From assembly GCA_947259095.1 (NCBI GenBank), contig CAMYLA010000003.1, positions 62,001 through 126,000 of the forward strand: DNA of 64,000 nucleotides, given 5' to 3'. The DNA comes from an uncultured Acidimicrobiaceae bacterium (GTDB lineage Bacteria > Actinomycetota > Acidimicrobiia > Acidimicrobiales > SZUA-35). Numbering within the stretch: position 1 is the first letter of the stretch; every line of letters begins with the position of its first letter. Below the pieces are notes generated by a model that worked only from the letters and a program-made list of their open reading frames with translations, made no database searches and was not told where the DNA came from. Of this stretch, positions 51,712-61,071 are shown piece after piece. The position numbers were made by a program, and so were the translations under genes.

Positions 51712-52197
51712 ATGAGTGATCAGCCAACGCCGGAAACGCCAGAGATCGTCGATGAGCCGGCGTCAACCTCGGAGAGCGAGGGCGAGACCACCGGCACGGT
51801 GTCCGAGCCGGCCAAGGTGATGCGGATCGGCACGATGATTCGCCAGCTCTTGGAAGAGGTCAAGGCGACCGAACTCGACGAGCCGGGACGAGATCGACTC
51901 AAGGAGATCTACGAAACGTCGGTCGATGAACTGTCGCAGGCCCTGTCGCCCGACCTGCGGGCCGAACTGGAGCGGCTGGCGCTACCGTTCGACGAGCACG
52001 ACATCCCGTCCGGCCCTGAGCTCAGGGTGGCCCAGGCGCAGTTGGTCGGCTGGCTCGAAGGGCTGTTCCACGGCATCCAGGCCACCCTCTTCGCCCAGCA
52101 GAATGCAGCTCGGCAGCAGTTGGAGCAGATCCAGCAGACCCAGGCCCTGCCGCCCGGTCAACGGCCACCGTCGCAACCGGGCGGCGTCTACCTGTAG
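51712..52197 (+). CDS. bpa: Bacterial proteasome activator Bpa/PafE
   Basis: ATP-independent ring activator of the 20S proteasome, found in actinobacteria. The 161-residue sequence shares with mycobacterial PafE the core SEPAKVMRIGTMIRQLLEEV, the LPFDEHDIPSGPELRVAQAQ segment and LVGWLEGLFHGIQATLFAQQ. The N-terminus is acidic and the C-terminus ends in GVYL; mycobacterial Bpa ends GQYL, where the Tyr inserts into the proteasome alpha-ring pocket. So a proteasome is predicted elsewhere in the genome; prcA/prcB are not in the window. It is preceded by a 120-bp gap. Confidence 0.92.
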   Translation: MSDQPTPETPEIVDEPASTSESEGETTGTVSEPAKVMRIGTMIRQLLEEVKATELDEPGRDRLKEIYETSVDELSQALSPDLRAELERLALPFDEHDIPSGPELRVAQAQLVGWLEGLFHGIQATLFAQQNAARQQLEQIQQTQALPPGQRPPSQPGGVYL

Positions 52198-52538
52198 TCG
52201 TGGTTCAAGCAGTGGCGGTGGTCCCCGGGCGTCAGCCGTCGCCGATTCGCTCAACGGCGCGGGGCCGACCGTGGGGCCGTCGTGCACATGTCGGGTTCCC
52301 GGCTGGGCGGCTGCCAGACCGGCATCGACAGGGTCGGCCAGGCTGCGATCTCGTCATCGTGGGTGTCCTGGGCCCGGTCCTCCGACCCAAGACATCATCT
52401 CGGTTTGATTAATGACGCCACGGCGGCGAAAATGGGCAACGGGGACAACGGTGGCGGCTCAGCCCGCCCCGAGCCGTTTCGAAGAACTGAAGACACATGG
52501 AAGCCGGGCGGCGCAACGAACGCAGGGGGCGTTGTAGG
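52198..52538. other. Intergenic region after bpa, no recognised feature
   Basis: This 341-bp gap has no credible gene; open frames in it look like GC-rich noise. TTGATT at 52406-52411 followed 18 bp later by AAAATG is a poor promoter candidate. No terminator hairpin with a T-run is visible. Confidence 0.5.
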
Positions 52539-53192
52539 GTGAAAATCGAGGTAACGACCAAGGACTGTGCGGCCCTGGACGATGTCGAGCTGTCCGACAT
52601 GGCCGACCTGACGGCGGAAACCGTTGGCTGGGAGGTGGGTCGTCTCGGCAAGGAGGCCGACGAGTGGGTGCTCGTCAGCCAGGCGGCCGAGAGCGGCAAG
52701 CTCACGGGGTTCATGTTCGCCACCCTGGAGCGGATCGGCGGCACGCCGGCCATGGTGATCGGCTTGGCGTCGGTGACCCGGGGGCGGTCGAGCTCGACCA
52801 CCATGCGGGCGCTGATGCACGAGCAGTACCACCGGGCGCTGATGGCCTTCCCCGACGAGGACGTGCTGGTCTCGGTCCGCCTGCTGCGACCCGGTGGGCT
52901 CGAGGCGCTGGCCAAGCTGCACGACGTCCGGCCCTGCCCCGGTACCAGGGTGAATGGTGAGGAACGGGCCTGGGGGCGTCGACTGGGCAAGCGGTACGGC
53001 GCAGTGAAGTTCGATGATCGCACGATGATCGCCAGGGGCGACGGCGAGGAGTTGTTCGTTGACCACGAGCCCTCGTCGCCCACCGAACCCGGCGCAGCCT
53101 GTTTCGAGAACTGCGACCGCAACGCCGGCGACTACGTGATCGCCTGGGGCTGGGCCATGGCCGAGTTCCTGGAGAAGTTCGCCGCAGAGTGA
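52539..53192 (+). CDS. Conserved hypothetical protein, possibly GNAT-like
   Basis: A 217-residue cytosolic protein without a clear family. The middle part (VSQAAESGKLTGFMFATLER, PAMVIGLASVTRG) alternates strands and a helix in a way that recalls GNAT acetyltransferases. The typical acetyl-CoA loop (Q/RxxGxG/A) is not seen, so this is only a guess. The tail has CFENCDRNAGDYVIAWGWAM. The GTG at 52539 is used; an ATG at 52497 would add 14 Arg-rich residues. The codon pattern looks like a real gene. Confidence 0.5.
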   Translation: MKIEVTTKDCAALDDVELSDMADLTAETVGWEVGRLGKEADEWVLVSQAAESGKLTGFMFATLERIGGTPAMVIGLASVTRGRSSSTTMRALMHEQYHRALMAFPDEDVLVSVRLLRPGGLEALAKLHDVRPCPGTRVNGEERAWGRRLGKRYGAVKFDDRTMIARGDGEELFVDHEPSSPTEPGAACFENCDRNAGDYVIAWGWAMAEFLEKFAAE

Positions 53193-53536
53193 CCTGATCG
53201 GCGTTGGTGTTGGGGCGCCCCGCACCTCGGCGAACTCGAGCAATGTTGGAGCGTTGCCCCGAGTCTGCTGGAGAAGTTCGCCGCCCCGAGGAGGTCGATC
53301 ACTTGGCCTTGACCGGTTGAGTGAGTACGATCGGATTACGGAATCACATCGGTGTTATTTGTCCACAACGTGTGGACAACCGTTGTCGATCGAGACACGG
53401 CTCATCCTGGCAGTGCCAGGGAGCGGGTCGGGCGGTCGGCATCGGTGAGCTTCGGCATGGTTGTGGCCCCGGTTGTCTCCAGTCGTCGTCGGTCGGCCCT
53501 CTGTGGGCCCGCCCACAAAAGGAAAGTACCTCAGGC
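53193..53536 (+). promoter_or_regulatory. Upstream region of dnaE with three palindromes
   Basis: The 344-bp gap contains the DnaA-box pair (53359-53379), a second palindrome CCTGGCA-G-TGCCAGG (53406-53420) and a third TGTGGGC-CC-GCCCACA (53502-53517) directly before the ribosome site AAAAGGAAAG. A 17-bp segment near 53268 repeats the 3' end of the previous gene. No gene is credible in it. Confidence 0.6.
53359..53379. promoter_or_regulatory. Inverted pair of DnaA boxes upstream of dnaE
   Basis: TTGTCCACA (53359-53367) and its exact complement-inverse TGTGGACAA (53371-53379) are separated by ACG. TTGTCCACA is the preferred DnaA box of high-GC actinobacteria. The pair lies 158 bp before the dnaE start and could make dnaE expression DnaA-responsive. 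Confidence 0.7.
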
Positions 53537-56500
53537 GTGAGTTCGTCGTTCGCCCACCTCCATGTCCACACCGAGTACTCGATGCTGGATGGTGCCTCGC
53601 GTCTTGACGAACTGGTGGCCAAGGCGGCATCCGACGGCATGCCCGGCCTTGGCATCACCGACCACGGCAACATGTACGGGGTCCTGGATTTCTACCGGAC
53701 CTGCAAAGACCACGACATCAAACCGATCATCGGCTGTGAGCTGTACCAGGCGGACGACAGCCGCCACGAACGCCCCAGCCGCCGCGGCCGGCTCGACGAC
53801 TCCGGCGGAAGCACCGACGGCGGCAAGAAGCTCTACTACCACATGATCGCCCTGGCTGAGAACAACACCGGCTACAAGAACCTGATCCAGCTCTCCAGCA
53901 GGGCCTTCATGGAGGGCTACTACTACAAGCCCCGGGTCGACTGGGAGGTCCTGTCCGATCACAGCGAAGGGGTGATCGCCACCACCGGGTGTCTCGGCGG
54001 CCACGTACTGCAGTCGCTGATGAACGGCAACGAGGCCGACGCCCTGAAGAAGGCGGCCAGGATGCAGGACATCTTCGGCCGCGACAACCTCTTCGTCGAG
54101 ATCCAGGACCACGGAATCCCGGCCCAGCACGAGACCAATCCCAAGTTGCTGGAGATCGCCAAGAAGATCAATGCCCCGATCCTGGTCACCAACGACTCCC
54201 ACTACACCCACCAGCATGACCACACCGCCCACGACGCCCTGCTGTGTGTGCAAACCGGCTCATTGATGAGCGACCCCGACCGTTTCAAGTTCCAAGGGGA
54301 TCAGCACTACCTCAAGTCGGCCCAGGAGATGCGCCATCAGTGGGCCGAACTCCCCGAAGCCTGCGACAACAGCCTGTGGATCGCCGAACGGGCCAACGTG
54401 GAGATCGAATTCGGCAAGCCCCAACTGCCGGACTTCCCGATACCTCCGGAGTTCAACGACAATGCAGACGACTACCTGCTCCACCTGACCATGGAGGGCG
54501 CCAGGAAGCGGTGGGGGGCGAATCTCAACGATGAGATCACCGATCGGTTGGTGTTCGAGCTCGAGGTCATCAAGAACATGGGGTTCAGCTCCTACTTCCT
54601 GATCACCTGGGATCTGATCCGCCATGCCCGCGACGCCAACATCCGGGTCGGCCCGGGCCGCGGGTCGGCTGCAGGGTGTGCCGTGGCCTACTGCCTGTGG
54701 ATCACCGACCTCGACCCGATTGAGTACGACCTGCTGTTCGAGCGGTTCCTCAACCCGTCGCGGATCTCCATGCCCGACATCGACATGGACTTCGACTCCC
54801 GCTATCGGGACGAGATGATCCGCTACGCCGCCGAGCGCTACGGGCGGGACCGGGTGGCCCAGATCGTGACCTTCTCACAAATCAAGGCCCGGGCCGCAGT
54901 GCGCGACGCGGCCCGGGTGCTCGGTTACCCCTACGTCGTCGGCGACAAGGTGGCCAAGGCCATGCCGCCGCTGGTGATGGGTCGGGACACCCCGCTCAAG
55001 TACTGCTTCGAACAGAACGACAAATATGCCGACGGCTACAATGCCGCAGCAGAACTGCGCTCGATGGTCGACGGCGACAACGACGTCGCCGAGGTGGTCC
55101 GGGTGGCCAGGGGGCTCGAGGGCATGCGGCGCCAAGACGGCATCCACGCCGCCGCGGTGGTGATCACCAAGGAACCGCTGACCACCTACCTGCCGATCCA
55201 GCGAAAGCCGGAGTCGGGCAAGGACATCGAGGATGCTCCCGTCGTCACCCAGTACGAGATGCACGGGGTCGAGGATCTCGGCCTGCTCAAGATGGACTTC
55301 CTGGGACTGCGGAACCTCGATGTCATCTCCGACACCCTGGCCCTGATCGAGCAGGTCATCGGGGAGACGGTCGACATAGACGACGTGGCTCTCGATGACG
55401 AGCCGACATACGAGCTGTTGCGCGAGGGCCGATCGATCGGGGTCTTCCAACTGGAGTCCGGCCCGATGCGGGCGTTGATGCGGTCGATGGCCCCCACGGA
55501 GTTCGAGGACGTTGCGGCCCTGGTGGCGCTCTACCGACCGGGGCCGATGGCGGCCAACATGCACAACGACTACGCCGACCGCAAGAACGGCCGACAAAAA
55601 GCCGATCCGTTCCACCCCGACGCGGCCGAGATCCTCGGTGGCACCTATGGTCTCTGCATCTATCAGGAGGAGTTGATGCAGCTGGCCCAGAAGTTCGCAG
55701 GCTACGACCTGGCCCAAGCCGACAACCTCCGCAAGGCGATGGGCAAGAAGATCCGGGAGAAGATCCAGGCCGAACGCTCCACCTTCGTCGACGGCTGCGA
55801 CGCCCAGGGTTATGGCCGCGAACTGGGCGAAGAGCTGTTCGACACCATGGAGCCGTTCGCAGACTACGCCTTCAACAAGAGCCACTCCTACGGCTACGGC
55901 TTCGTCAGCTATCAAACCGCCTACCTCAAGGCCAACTACCCGGCCGAGTACCTCGCCTGCCTCCTGACCAGCGTCAAGTCGAACCTCGACAAGGCCGGCA
56001 TCTACCTCAACGAATGCCGGCAGCTCGGTATCCGGGTGCTCGTGCCCGATGTGAACCGCTCGGAGATGGACTTCACCTCCATCCCCGACCCCGACGATCT
56101 CGAGGCGACCTACAACTCGATCCCATTCGGCATGTCAGCGGTCCGGAACGTCGGTGAGGGCCTGGTCGAGCTGATCATCAAGGAGCGGACCGAGAACGGC
56201 CCCTTCGAGAGCTTCATCGATTTCTGCGAACGGGTCGACTACCAGGTGCTCAACAAGCGAACCCTCGAGTCGCTGATCAAGGCCGGTGCGTTCGACTCCC
56301 TGGGTCACCCCCGCAAGGGTCTGCTGCTGGCGTTCGAGGCCATCATCGACCAGACGGTGGCTGCCCGCCGCCAGCACGACATGGGGGTGCAGACCCTCTT
56401 CGGGTCGATGGACGACGGTGATGGGGGAGAGGCTCCGGCGTTCGACGATCGACCGAAGATCGGGACCGAGGAGTTCGACAAGTCCCAACGGTTGGCCTTC

Positions 56501-57151
56501 GAGAAGGAGATGCTGGGGCTGTACGTCTCGGATCACCCGCTGATGGGGATCGAAGCGGCATTGAAGCGGAAGGCCGAGGACACCATCGCCGACCTGGTCG
56601 ACGTTGAGGAAGGCCAGACGGTGGCGATCGGTGGGGTGGTCACCGGGCTGCAGCGCAAATGGACCCGAAAGGGTGACCTGATGGCGGTGCTGGTCCTGGA
56701 GGACCTGACCGACTCGCTGGAGACGATGGTCTTCCCCCGTACCTTCGCCGACTACGGCCACCTGCTTGAGGATGATCGCATCGTCATCGTCCGAGGCCGG
56801 GTCGACCGTCGCGACGACCAACCGAAACTCATGGCCCAATCGATCGAGGTGCTCGACGCCGATCTGCTGGGGGCGGCGCCGCCGCTGCGGCTGGAGATCC
56901 GGCCCAACCAGTTGTCGGACTCGCTGATCGAACAGCTGAAGGTCATCCTGGCCGAGCATCGCGGCGAATCGCCGGTCTACATCCATCTCAGCGAGGACAA
57001 GGCGATCAGGCTGTCCGACACCTACTGTGTCGACGCATCCAACGGCCTGGTGCCCGAACTGCGGGTTCTCCTGGGCGAGCAGGCCATCATGGCCACCGTG
57101 CAGGCCGGACCGGCCACGACGGCCGGGCCGCCGGGCTTCAATCGGCCCTAG
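53537..57151 (+). CDS. dnaE: DNA polymerase III alpha subunit (DnaE1)
   Basis: Replicative polymerase of 1204 residues. The PHP domain starts at once (FAHLHVHTEYSMLDGASR, GITDHGNMYG). The polymerase domain has GPGRGSAAGCAVAYCLWITD, the catalytic aspartates in MPDIDMDFDSRYRDE, LKMDFLGLRNLDVI and FQLESGPMRALMR. Tandem HhH (YNSIPFGMSAVRNVGEGLVE) and OB-fold (VAIGGVVTGLQRKWTRKGD) domains close it. A canonical beta-clamp peptide was not pinned down. The GTG at 53537 is chosen because the PHP motif starts four residues later. An inverted DnaA-box pair and two more palindromes lie upstream. Confidence 0.95.
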   Translation: MSSSFAHLHVHTEYSMLDGASRLDELVAKAASDGMPGLGITDHGNMYGVLDFYRTCKDHDIKPIIGCELYQADDSRHERPSRRGRLDDSGGSTDGGKKLYYHMIALAENNTGYKNLIQLSSRAFMEGYYYKPRVDWEVLSDHSEGVIATTGCLGGHVLQSLMNGNEADALKKAARMQDIFGRDNLFVEIQDHGIPAQHETNPKLLEIAKKINAPILVTNDSHYTHQHDHTAHDALLCVQTGSLMSDPDRFKFQGDQHYLKSAQEMRHQWAELPEACDNSLWIAERANVEIEFGKPQLPDFPIPPEFNDNADDYLLHLTMEGARKRWGANLNDEITDRLVFELEVIKNMGFSSYFLITWDLIRHARDANIRVGPGRGSAAGCAVAYCLWITDLDPIEYDLLFERFLNPSRISMPDIDMDFDSRYRDEMIRYAAERYGRDRVAQIVTFSQIKARAAVRDAARVLGYPYVVGDKVAKAMPPLVMGRDTPLKYCFEQNDKYADGYNAAAELRSMVDGDNDVAEVVRVARGLEGMRRQDGIHAAAVVITKEPLTTYLPIQRKPESGKDIEDAPVVTQYEMHGVEDLGLLKMDFLGLRNLDVISDTLALIEQVIGETVDIDDVALDDEPTYELLREGRSIGVFQLESGPMRALMRSMAPTEFEDVAALVALYRPGPMAANMHNDYADRKNGRQKADPFHPDAAEILGGTYGLCIYQEELMQLAQKFAGYDLAQADNLRKAMGKKIREKIQAERSTFVDGCDAQGYGRELGEELFDTMEPFADYAFNKSHSYGYGFVSYQTAYLKANYPAEYLACLLTSVKSNLDKAGIYLNECRQLGIRVLVPDVNRSEMDFTSIPDPDDLEATYNSIPFGMSAVRNVGEGLVELIIKERTENGPFESFIDFCERVDYQVLNKRTLESLIKAGAFDSLGHPRKGLLLAFEAIIDQTVAARRQHDMGVQTLFGSMDDGDGGEAPAFDDRPKIGTEEFDKSQRLAFEKEMLGLYVSDHPLMGIEAALKRKAEDTIADLVDVEEGQTVAIGGVVTGLQRKWTRKGDLMAVLVLEDLTDSLETMVFPRTFADYGHLLEDDRIVIVRGRVDRRDDQPKLMAQSIEVLDADLLGAAPPLRLEIRPNQLSDSLIEQLKVILAEHRGESPVYIHLSEDKAIRLSDTYCVDASNGLVPELRVLLGEQAIMATVQAGPATTAGPPGFNRP

Positions 57152-57223
57152 GTGGTCTGTCGCCACCTCGCAGGCGGAGGTCACGGCCGACGCCAATCGA
57201 TGCCGGTCGGTCGCTGTCGGCGG

Positions 57224-58177
57224 CTAGCGATGGGAGAGCCGGACCCCGGCCGCACCGAGGAGGATGCCGACCGGCTGCAGCGCATAGGCCAGGCTGTAGC
57301 GAAGCTGCGGCGATTCGCCTCGGCGCAGCCTGCCGATGGGATGACCGGCGGCCTGGATCGTGCGCTTCACGGCCCGCGCCGCCAACCTCAGGCGGCCGGC
57401 CCGGCCGGCCCGGAGGCTGGTGACGGCCTCGGTGTTCCCGTGCCACAGGCAGCGCCAGAGCTGGTAGCGGTAGGTGGCCCGGTCGGGCGACTGCAGCTCC
57501 CAGTTCACCGCATGGCGGCTGTAGTGGGCTCGGAGACCGGCGTCGAGTGCGCCGCGGTAGAACACCATGTCCTCGCCGCCGGTGGCGCCGAGATCGGTCG
57601 AGAAGCGAACGGCCGGATGCTCGACGAGGAAGTTGGTTCGGATCATGGAGTTGGCGGTCTGCAGGTCGGTGGCCGGCGCCCCGTCCTGCTTCACCGGCGT
57701 TCCCCACAACTCGGCGAAGGGCTGGTTGTGGAGCCATGTCGGTGCGCCGTCCGAGAAACGGGGGTACACGGGCGCGGTAACCGCGTCGGCGCCGGTCCTG
57801 CGCTGGACCTCGACCAGTTCGGTCAGCCATTCCGGCACGACGATCTGGTCGTCGTCGACCATGGCGACCCAGTCGGCCAGTGCCATCGCAGACTGCAGCC
57901 CCGCGTTGCGGGCGGTGGCGATGTTCCCCGCACCGATGTGGACATAGTGCAGCCCGAGGGGGAAGCGGTGGGTGGAGCGCTCCACCACCTCCTTGGCCGA
58001 ACCGTCGGCGTTGTCGTCGACCACGACCACACCGAGCTCGATCTCCGGTCGGGCCGCATCGGCCGCCACCTCGAGGGAATCGATCATCCGGGCCAGCGGG
58101 AGGTTACGGCGGTATGTACATACATACACCGCCACCGTGGTGGTGGCTAAGCTTGCCTCTGGCGTGTCTGAGGGCAC
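57224..58177 (-). CDS. GT2-family glycosyltransferase
   Basis: A 317-residue GT-A fold enzyme. The nucleotide-sugar-binding start VAVYVCTYRRNLPLARMI is followed by GVVVVDDNADGSAKEV, NIATARNAGLQSAMALAD, the metal-binding WVAMVDDDQIVVP and a later ATGGEDMVFYRGALDAG that matches the acceptor-site GGEDxxF/D motif. The C-terminus is basic with hydrophobic patches, so it may be membrane-associated. Sugar and acceptor are unknown. The GTG at 58177 lacks a good ribosome site. It converges with dnaE, and its start faces the next glycosyltransferase. Confidence 0.82.
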   Translation of the reverse strand: MPSDTPEASLATTTVAVYVCTYRRNLPLARMIDSLEVAADAARPEIELGVVVVDDNADGSAKEVVERSTHRFPLGLHYVHIGAGNIATARNAGLQSAMALADWVAMVDDDQIVVPEWLTELVEVQRRTGADAVTAPVYPRFSDGAPTWLHNQPFAELWGTPVKQDGAPATDLQTANSMIRTNFLVEHPAVRFSTDLGATGGEDMVFYRGALDAGLRAHYSRHAVNWELQSPDRATYRYQLWRCLWHGNTEAVTSLRAGRAGRLRLAARAVKRTIQAAGHPIGRLRRGESPQLRYSLAYALQPVGILLGAAGVRLSHR

Positions 58178-58293
58178 TCGGTAGCTTACGAACGGCACAG
58201 GGCAAAAAGAACAAGCGCACGGACAAAGACAAACGACGGTGTGGTGGGTCCGTGAGCCGACGGACGTTACTGGAGGGGACGCAGGTTTCGGAT

Positions 58294-59370
58294 ATGGCGT
58301 GGCACGTATTGTCCAGCACCTATTTCGATTTCGACCGCTTCGCCCGGGAGAGCAAGGCTGACTCGTTGCCTCACCACCTGTTGCCACAGATCGCCGAGCG
58401 GCTTGACGCCGAGGTACACCAACCTGACGATGCCGAGCCCTCGGCGGTCGATCGTTTGGGAGCCGTGGTCTACGCCGGCCCGGAACACTGGCGGCTCGCC
58501 AGACGAGTCTATGGTGTCCTCGGCGACGGCGATTCGGTGTACACCGCCGGCTGCGACTCCGGCATCCCGCTGGCCCTGCTGTGCGGGTTGCGGCGGCGCC
58601 CGATCTCTTTTGCCATCGCCTTCGCCGACCCCACTCGCCGAAGGTCGAGGATGCTGATCGAGGTCCTGTTGCGGCTGTCGGTCCGGCTCACCGCCATCGT
58701 CACCACCGAGGATCAGGAACGAAAGGTCCGGGAGGCGTTCGGGGACCGGTTGGCTGCGGTCCACGCCATCGAAGGCCAGACCGACTGCAACTTTTTCCGG
58801 CCGCCGGACGAATCGGCGCACAACGAGCCGGCCGTCGTCGCCGGTTGCGGTGTCGAGCAGCGGGACTACGTGACGATGGCTGCGGCGCTGGAAGGTCTTC
58901 CGATCGCGGCCACCGTGTGCTTCGTTTCACCAAACCGCACCTCGAAGACCCGCTTCACCATGCCGGATCCGGTACCGGCAAACATGGACTTCCGCCATCT
59001 CGAGTTCCTCGAGCTGCGGCGCCTGTACCAGGAGGCGGACCTGGTGGTCCTGCCATTGCTCGAAAATCGCTACTCCGCCGGGCTGACCACCCTCTTCGAG
59101 GCCATCGCCTGCGGGGCTCCGGTGGTGGTGACGGCATCGCCAGGAACGATCCAGACCCTGATCGACGACGAGTTGGTCCTCGGTGTGCCGGTCGGAGACC
59201 CGACGGCGATGCAGGCTGCGGTCCGCCGAATTCTCGACGACAAACCTGCGGCGGCTCGGCGATCGGCGGCGGCCAGGGCCCGGATCCTGGAGCGCTTCTC
59301 CGCCGCCAGTTTCCTCGACCGGCTGGAGCGGGTCCTCACCGAGCACGCCTATCCGGTGACCCAGACCTGA
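58294..59370 (+). CDS. GT4-like glycosyltransferase
   Basis: A 358-residue GT-B type protein. The C-terminal Rossmann domain is clear: VVAGCGVEQRDYVTMAAALE, DFRHLEFLELRRLYQEADLV, LPLLENRYSAGLTTLFEAIA, CGAPVVVTASPGTIQTLIDD, the donor-binding E-x7-E area. The N-terminal domain is weaker (VYTAGCDSGIPLALLCGLRR). Divergent from the GT2 gene with 116 bp between starts. The ATG at 58294 is used; an upstream GTG near 58249 is possible. It belongs to the surface-glycan cluster. Confidence 0.75.
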   Translation: MAWHVLSSTYFDFDRFARESKADSLPHHLLPQIAERLDAEVHQPDDAEPSAVDRLGAVVYAGPEHWRLARRVYGVLGDGDSVYTAGCDSGIPLALLCGLRRRPISFAIAFADPTRRRSRMLIEVLLRLSVRLTAIVTTEDQERKVREAFGDRLAAVHAIEGQTDCNFFRPPDESAHNEPAVVAGCGVEQRDYVTMAAALEGLPIAATVCFVSPNRTSKTRFTMPDPVPANMDFRHLEFLELRRLYQEADLVVLPLLENRYSAGLTTLFEAIACGAPVVVTASPGTIQTLIDDELVLGVPVGDPTAMQAAVRRILDDKPAAARRSAAARARILERFSAASFLDRLERVLTEHAYPVTQT

Positions 59371-59394
59371 GCTCGAAGCCGGCGGGCCGGCACT

Positions 59395-59445
59395 CGACGG
59401 TCCCGACGGTGGTGGTGGTCCCGACGGTCCCGACGGTGGTGGTGG
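59395..59445 (+). repeat. Two 24-bp GGT-rich direct repeats between glycosyltransferase and flippase
   Basis: CGACGGTCCCGACGGTGGTG begins both copies (59395-59418, 59422-59445), period 27 bp. They lie in the 166-bp gap before the flippase gene. Function is not evident. Confidence 0.7.
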
Positions 59446-59536
59446 CGCTGCTAAACTCGACCAACGATGTGGCATCGCCGGGCAGGGAGCAGGGCAAGTT
59501 GAACATGGTGATCCAAACCGCTCCGGCCGCGCCTTC

Positions 59537-60928
59537 ATGTCGCTAGCCGGTCCACCGGTCACGGGTGATGACGAAGAGGTCGGCGATGCTCCGGTTGTGC
59601 TTGAACCCGGGCTGTTCGGGCGTCTCACCCCGGCCAACGCACGCAGGATGTGGGGTTCATTCGACGGTCTGGCCACCGACACCCTGTGGTCGGCCGCCCT
59701 CGATTTCCTGGCAGTCGTTGCGGCCCTGGTCTCGTTTGCGTTGATCACCAAATCGCTTCCGTTGGCAAGCTACGGCGCCTTCGCCGGTCTCTACGGGCTG
59801 GCCACCACCTTCAGCGCCATCACCTACTCGGGGCCCGGTCTGGCACTGATCCAGCGCCGCCTCCGCTTCAATCAGGACCTGGACGAGATCCAGGCCTCGT
59901 TCCTGTCGTTGACCGTCATTGCCGGGCTGGCGTCCTCGGTGGTGGCTGTCGGTCTCGCCCTGCTGGTGATCGACCTGACCTTTGCCGAGATCTTCCTGGT
60001 CACCGCCAGCGAGCTGTTCGCCAATTCGATCATCCTCGTCTGCAGTTGGCTGGTCCAGGCGGCGAACGGCTTCCCGTCGATGATCAGGGTGCGAATGTTC
60101 TCCGTCGTGTTGAAACTGGTGGCGGTCCCGGCGCTGTACTTCGCCGGTGCGTTGACCATCCTGAACCTCGGGGCGGCCTACCTCACGCTCTACTCCGGGT
60201 TCGCCCTGTGGCTGATCCTGTTCTACCTGCCTCGAATCGGCTACACCATTCGCTTCCGCCGGCCGCCGGTTGATGCCGTCCGCTCCAGCTCGGTCTTCGC
60301 CTTGCCGCTGGCGGCCAGCCAGGTCCAACTCGACGGCGACAAGGTGGCGCTGAACGCCTTCAACCTCCAGGCCGATGCCGGCCTGTACGCCGCGGCCTAC
60401 CGGGTGGTGCTGCTGGGCTCACTGCCGCTCCGGGTCGTCGGTCAGGCCGCATTCCATCGGTTCCTCCCCCAGGGCGAGGACGATCATCCCGGCTATCACC
60501 TCCGGCGAGCGGCCAAGCTCACCGCCTTCATGTTCGGGTTGGGGGTGGCGGTGTCGATCGGCATCTACCTGCTGCTCTATGTCGGCGAACCGCTGCTCGA
60601 CCTGTTGATCCAGGAGGAGTACGCCGAGGCCAAGACCATCATCCCGTGGCTGGTGCTGTTCATCCCGCTCCTGGCCATCAGCGGGACGCCTACCAACGGG
60701 CTGCTCGGCCTGGGACGGACCAGGGAGCGGGCCGCCGTCTACCTCTCATCGGCACTGGTGTCGGTGGTGTTGTACATCCTGTTGATCCCCGGCAACGGCT
60801 GGGAGGGGGCGGTGGCGGCAACGCTGATCAGCGAGGCATACCTGGCGGTTGTCAGCTGGGCGGCCATGATCCACTATCAGCGGATCGCCGACGGCGAGCA
60901 CCGGGACCGCCAGCCCGTCGGGGCCTGA
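59537..60928 (+). CDS. Wzx-like polysaccharide flippase (MATE/MOP superfamily)
   Basis: A 463-residue integral membrane protein with about 12-14 helices, e.g. LDFLAVVAALVSFALITKSL, VTASELFANSIILVCSWLVQ, LTIVIAGLASSV-like stretches and GLGVAVSIGIYLLLYVG. It has the conserved early motif GLATTFSAITYSGPGLALIQ. Homologues move lipid-linked oligosaccharides across the membrane. The surrounding glycosyltransferases support a role in surface-polysaccharide export. No Wzy polymerase is visible in the window. The ATG has no strong ribosome site. Confidence 0.8.
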   Translation: MSLAGPPVTGDDEEVGDAPVVLEPGLFGRLTPANARRMWGSFDGLATDTLWSAALDFLAVVAALVSFALITKSLPLASYGAFAGLYGLATTFSAITYSGPGLALIQRRLRFNQDLDEIQASFLSLTVIAGLASSVVAVGLALLVIDLTFAEIFLVTASELFANSIILVCSWLVQAANGFPSMIRVRMFSVVLKLVAVPALYFAGALTILNLGAAYLTLYSGFALWLILFYLPRIGYTIRFRRPPVDAVRSSSVFALPLAASQVQLDGDKVALNAFNLQADAGLYAAAYRVVLLGSLPLRVVGQAAFHRFLPQGEDDHPGYHLRRAAKLTAFMFGLGVAVSIGIYLLLYVGEPLLDLLIQEEYAEAKTIIPWLVLFIPLLAISGTPTNGLLGLGRTRERAAVYLSSALVSVVLYILLIPGNGWEGAVAATLISEAYLAVVSWAAMIHYQRIADGEHRDRQPVGA

Positions 60929-61071
60929 GCCCTCGGAGATCGAGAGGTCGGCCCATATCGAAGCACGGCGGAATATGGCCGGTTATGCTTTCGGCGTCGT
61001 GGCGATTCGGGGCTTGGAGTCGCAGAGGGCTCCCTTGTCTACCCCGGGGCGGGCAATTGGAGGGTGCGTTG

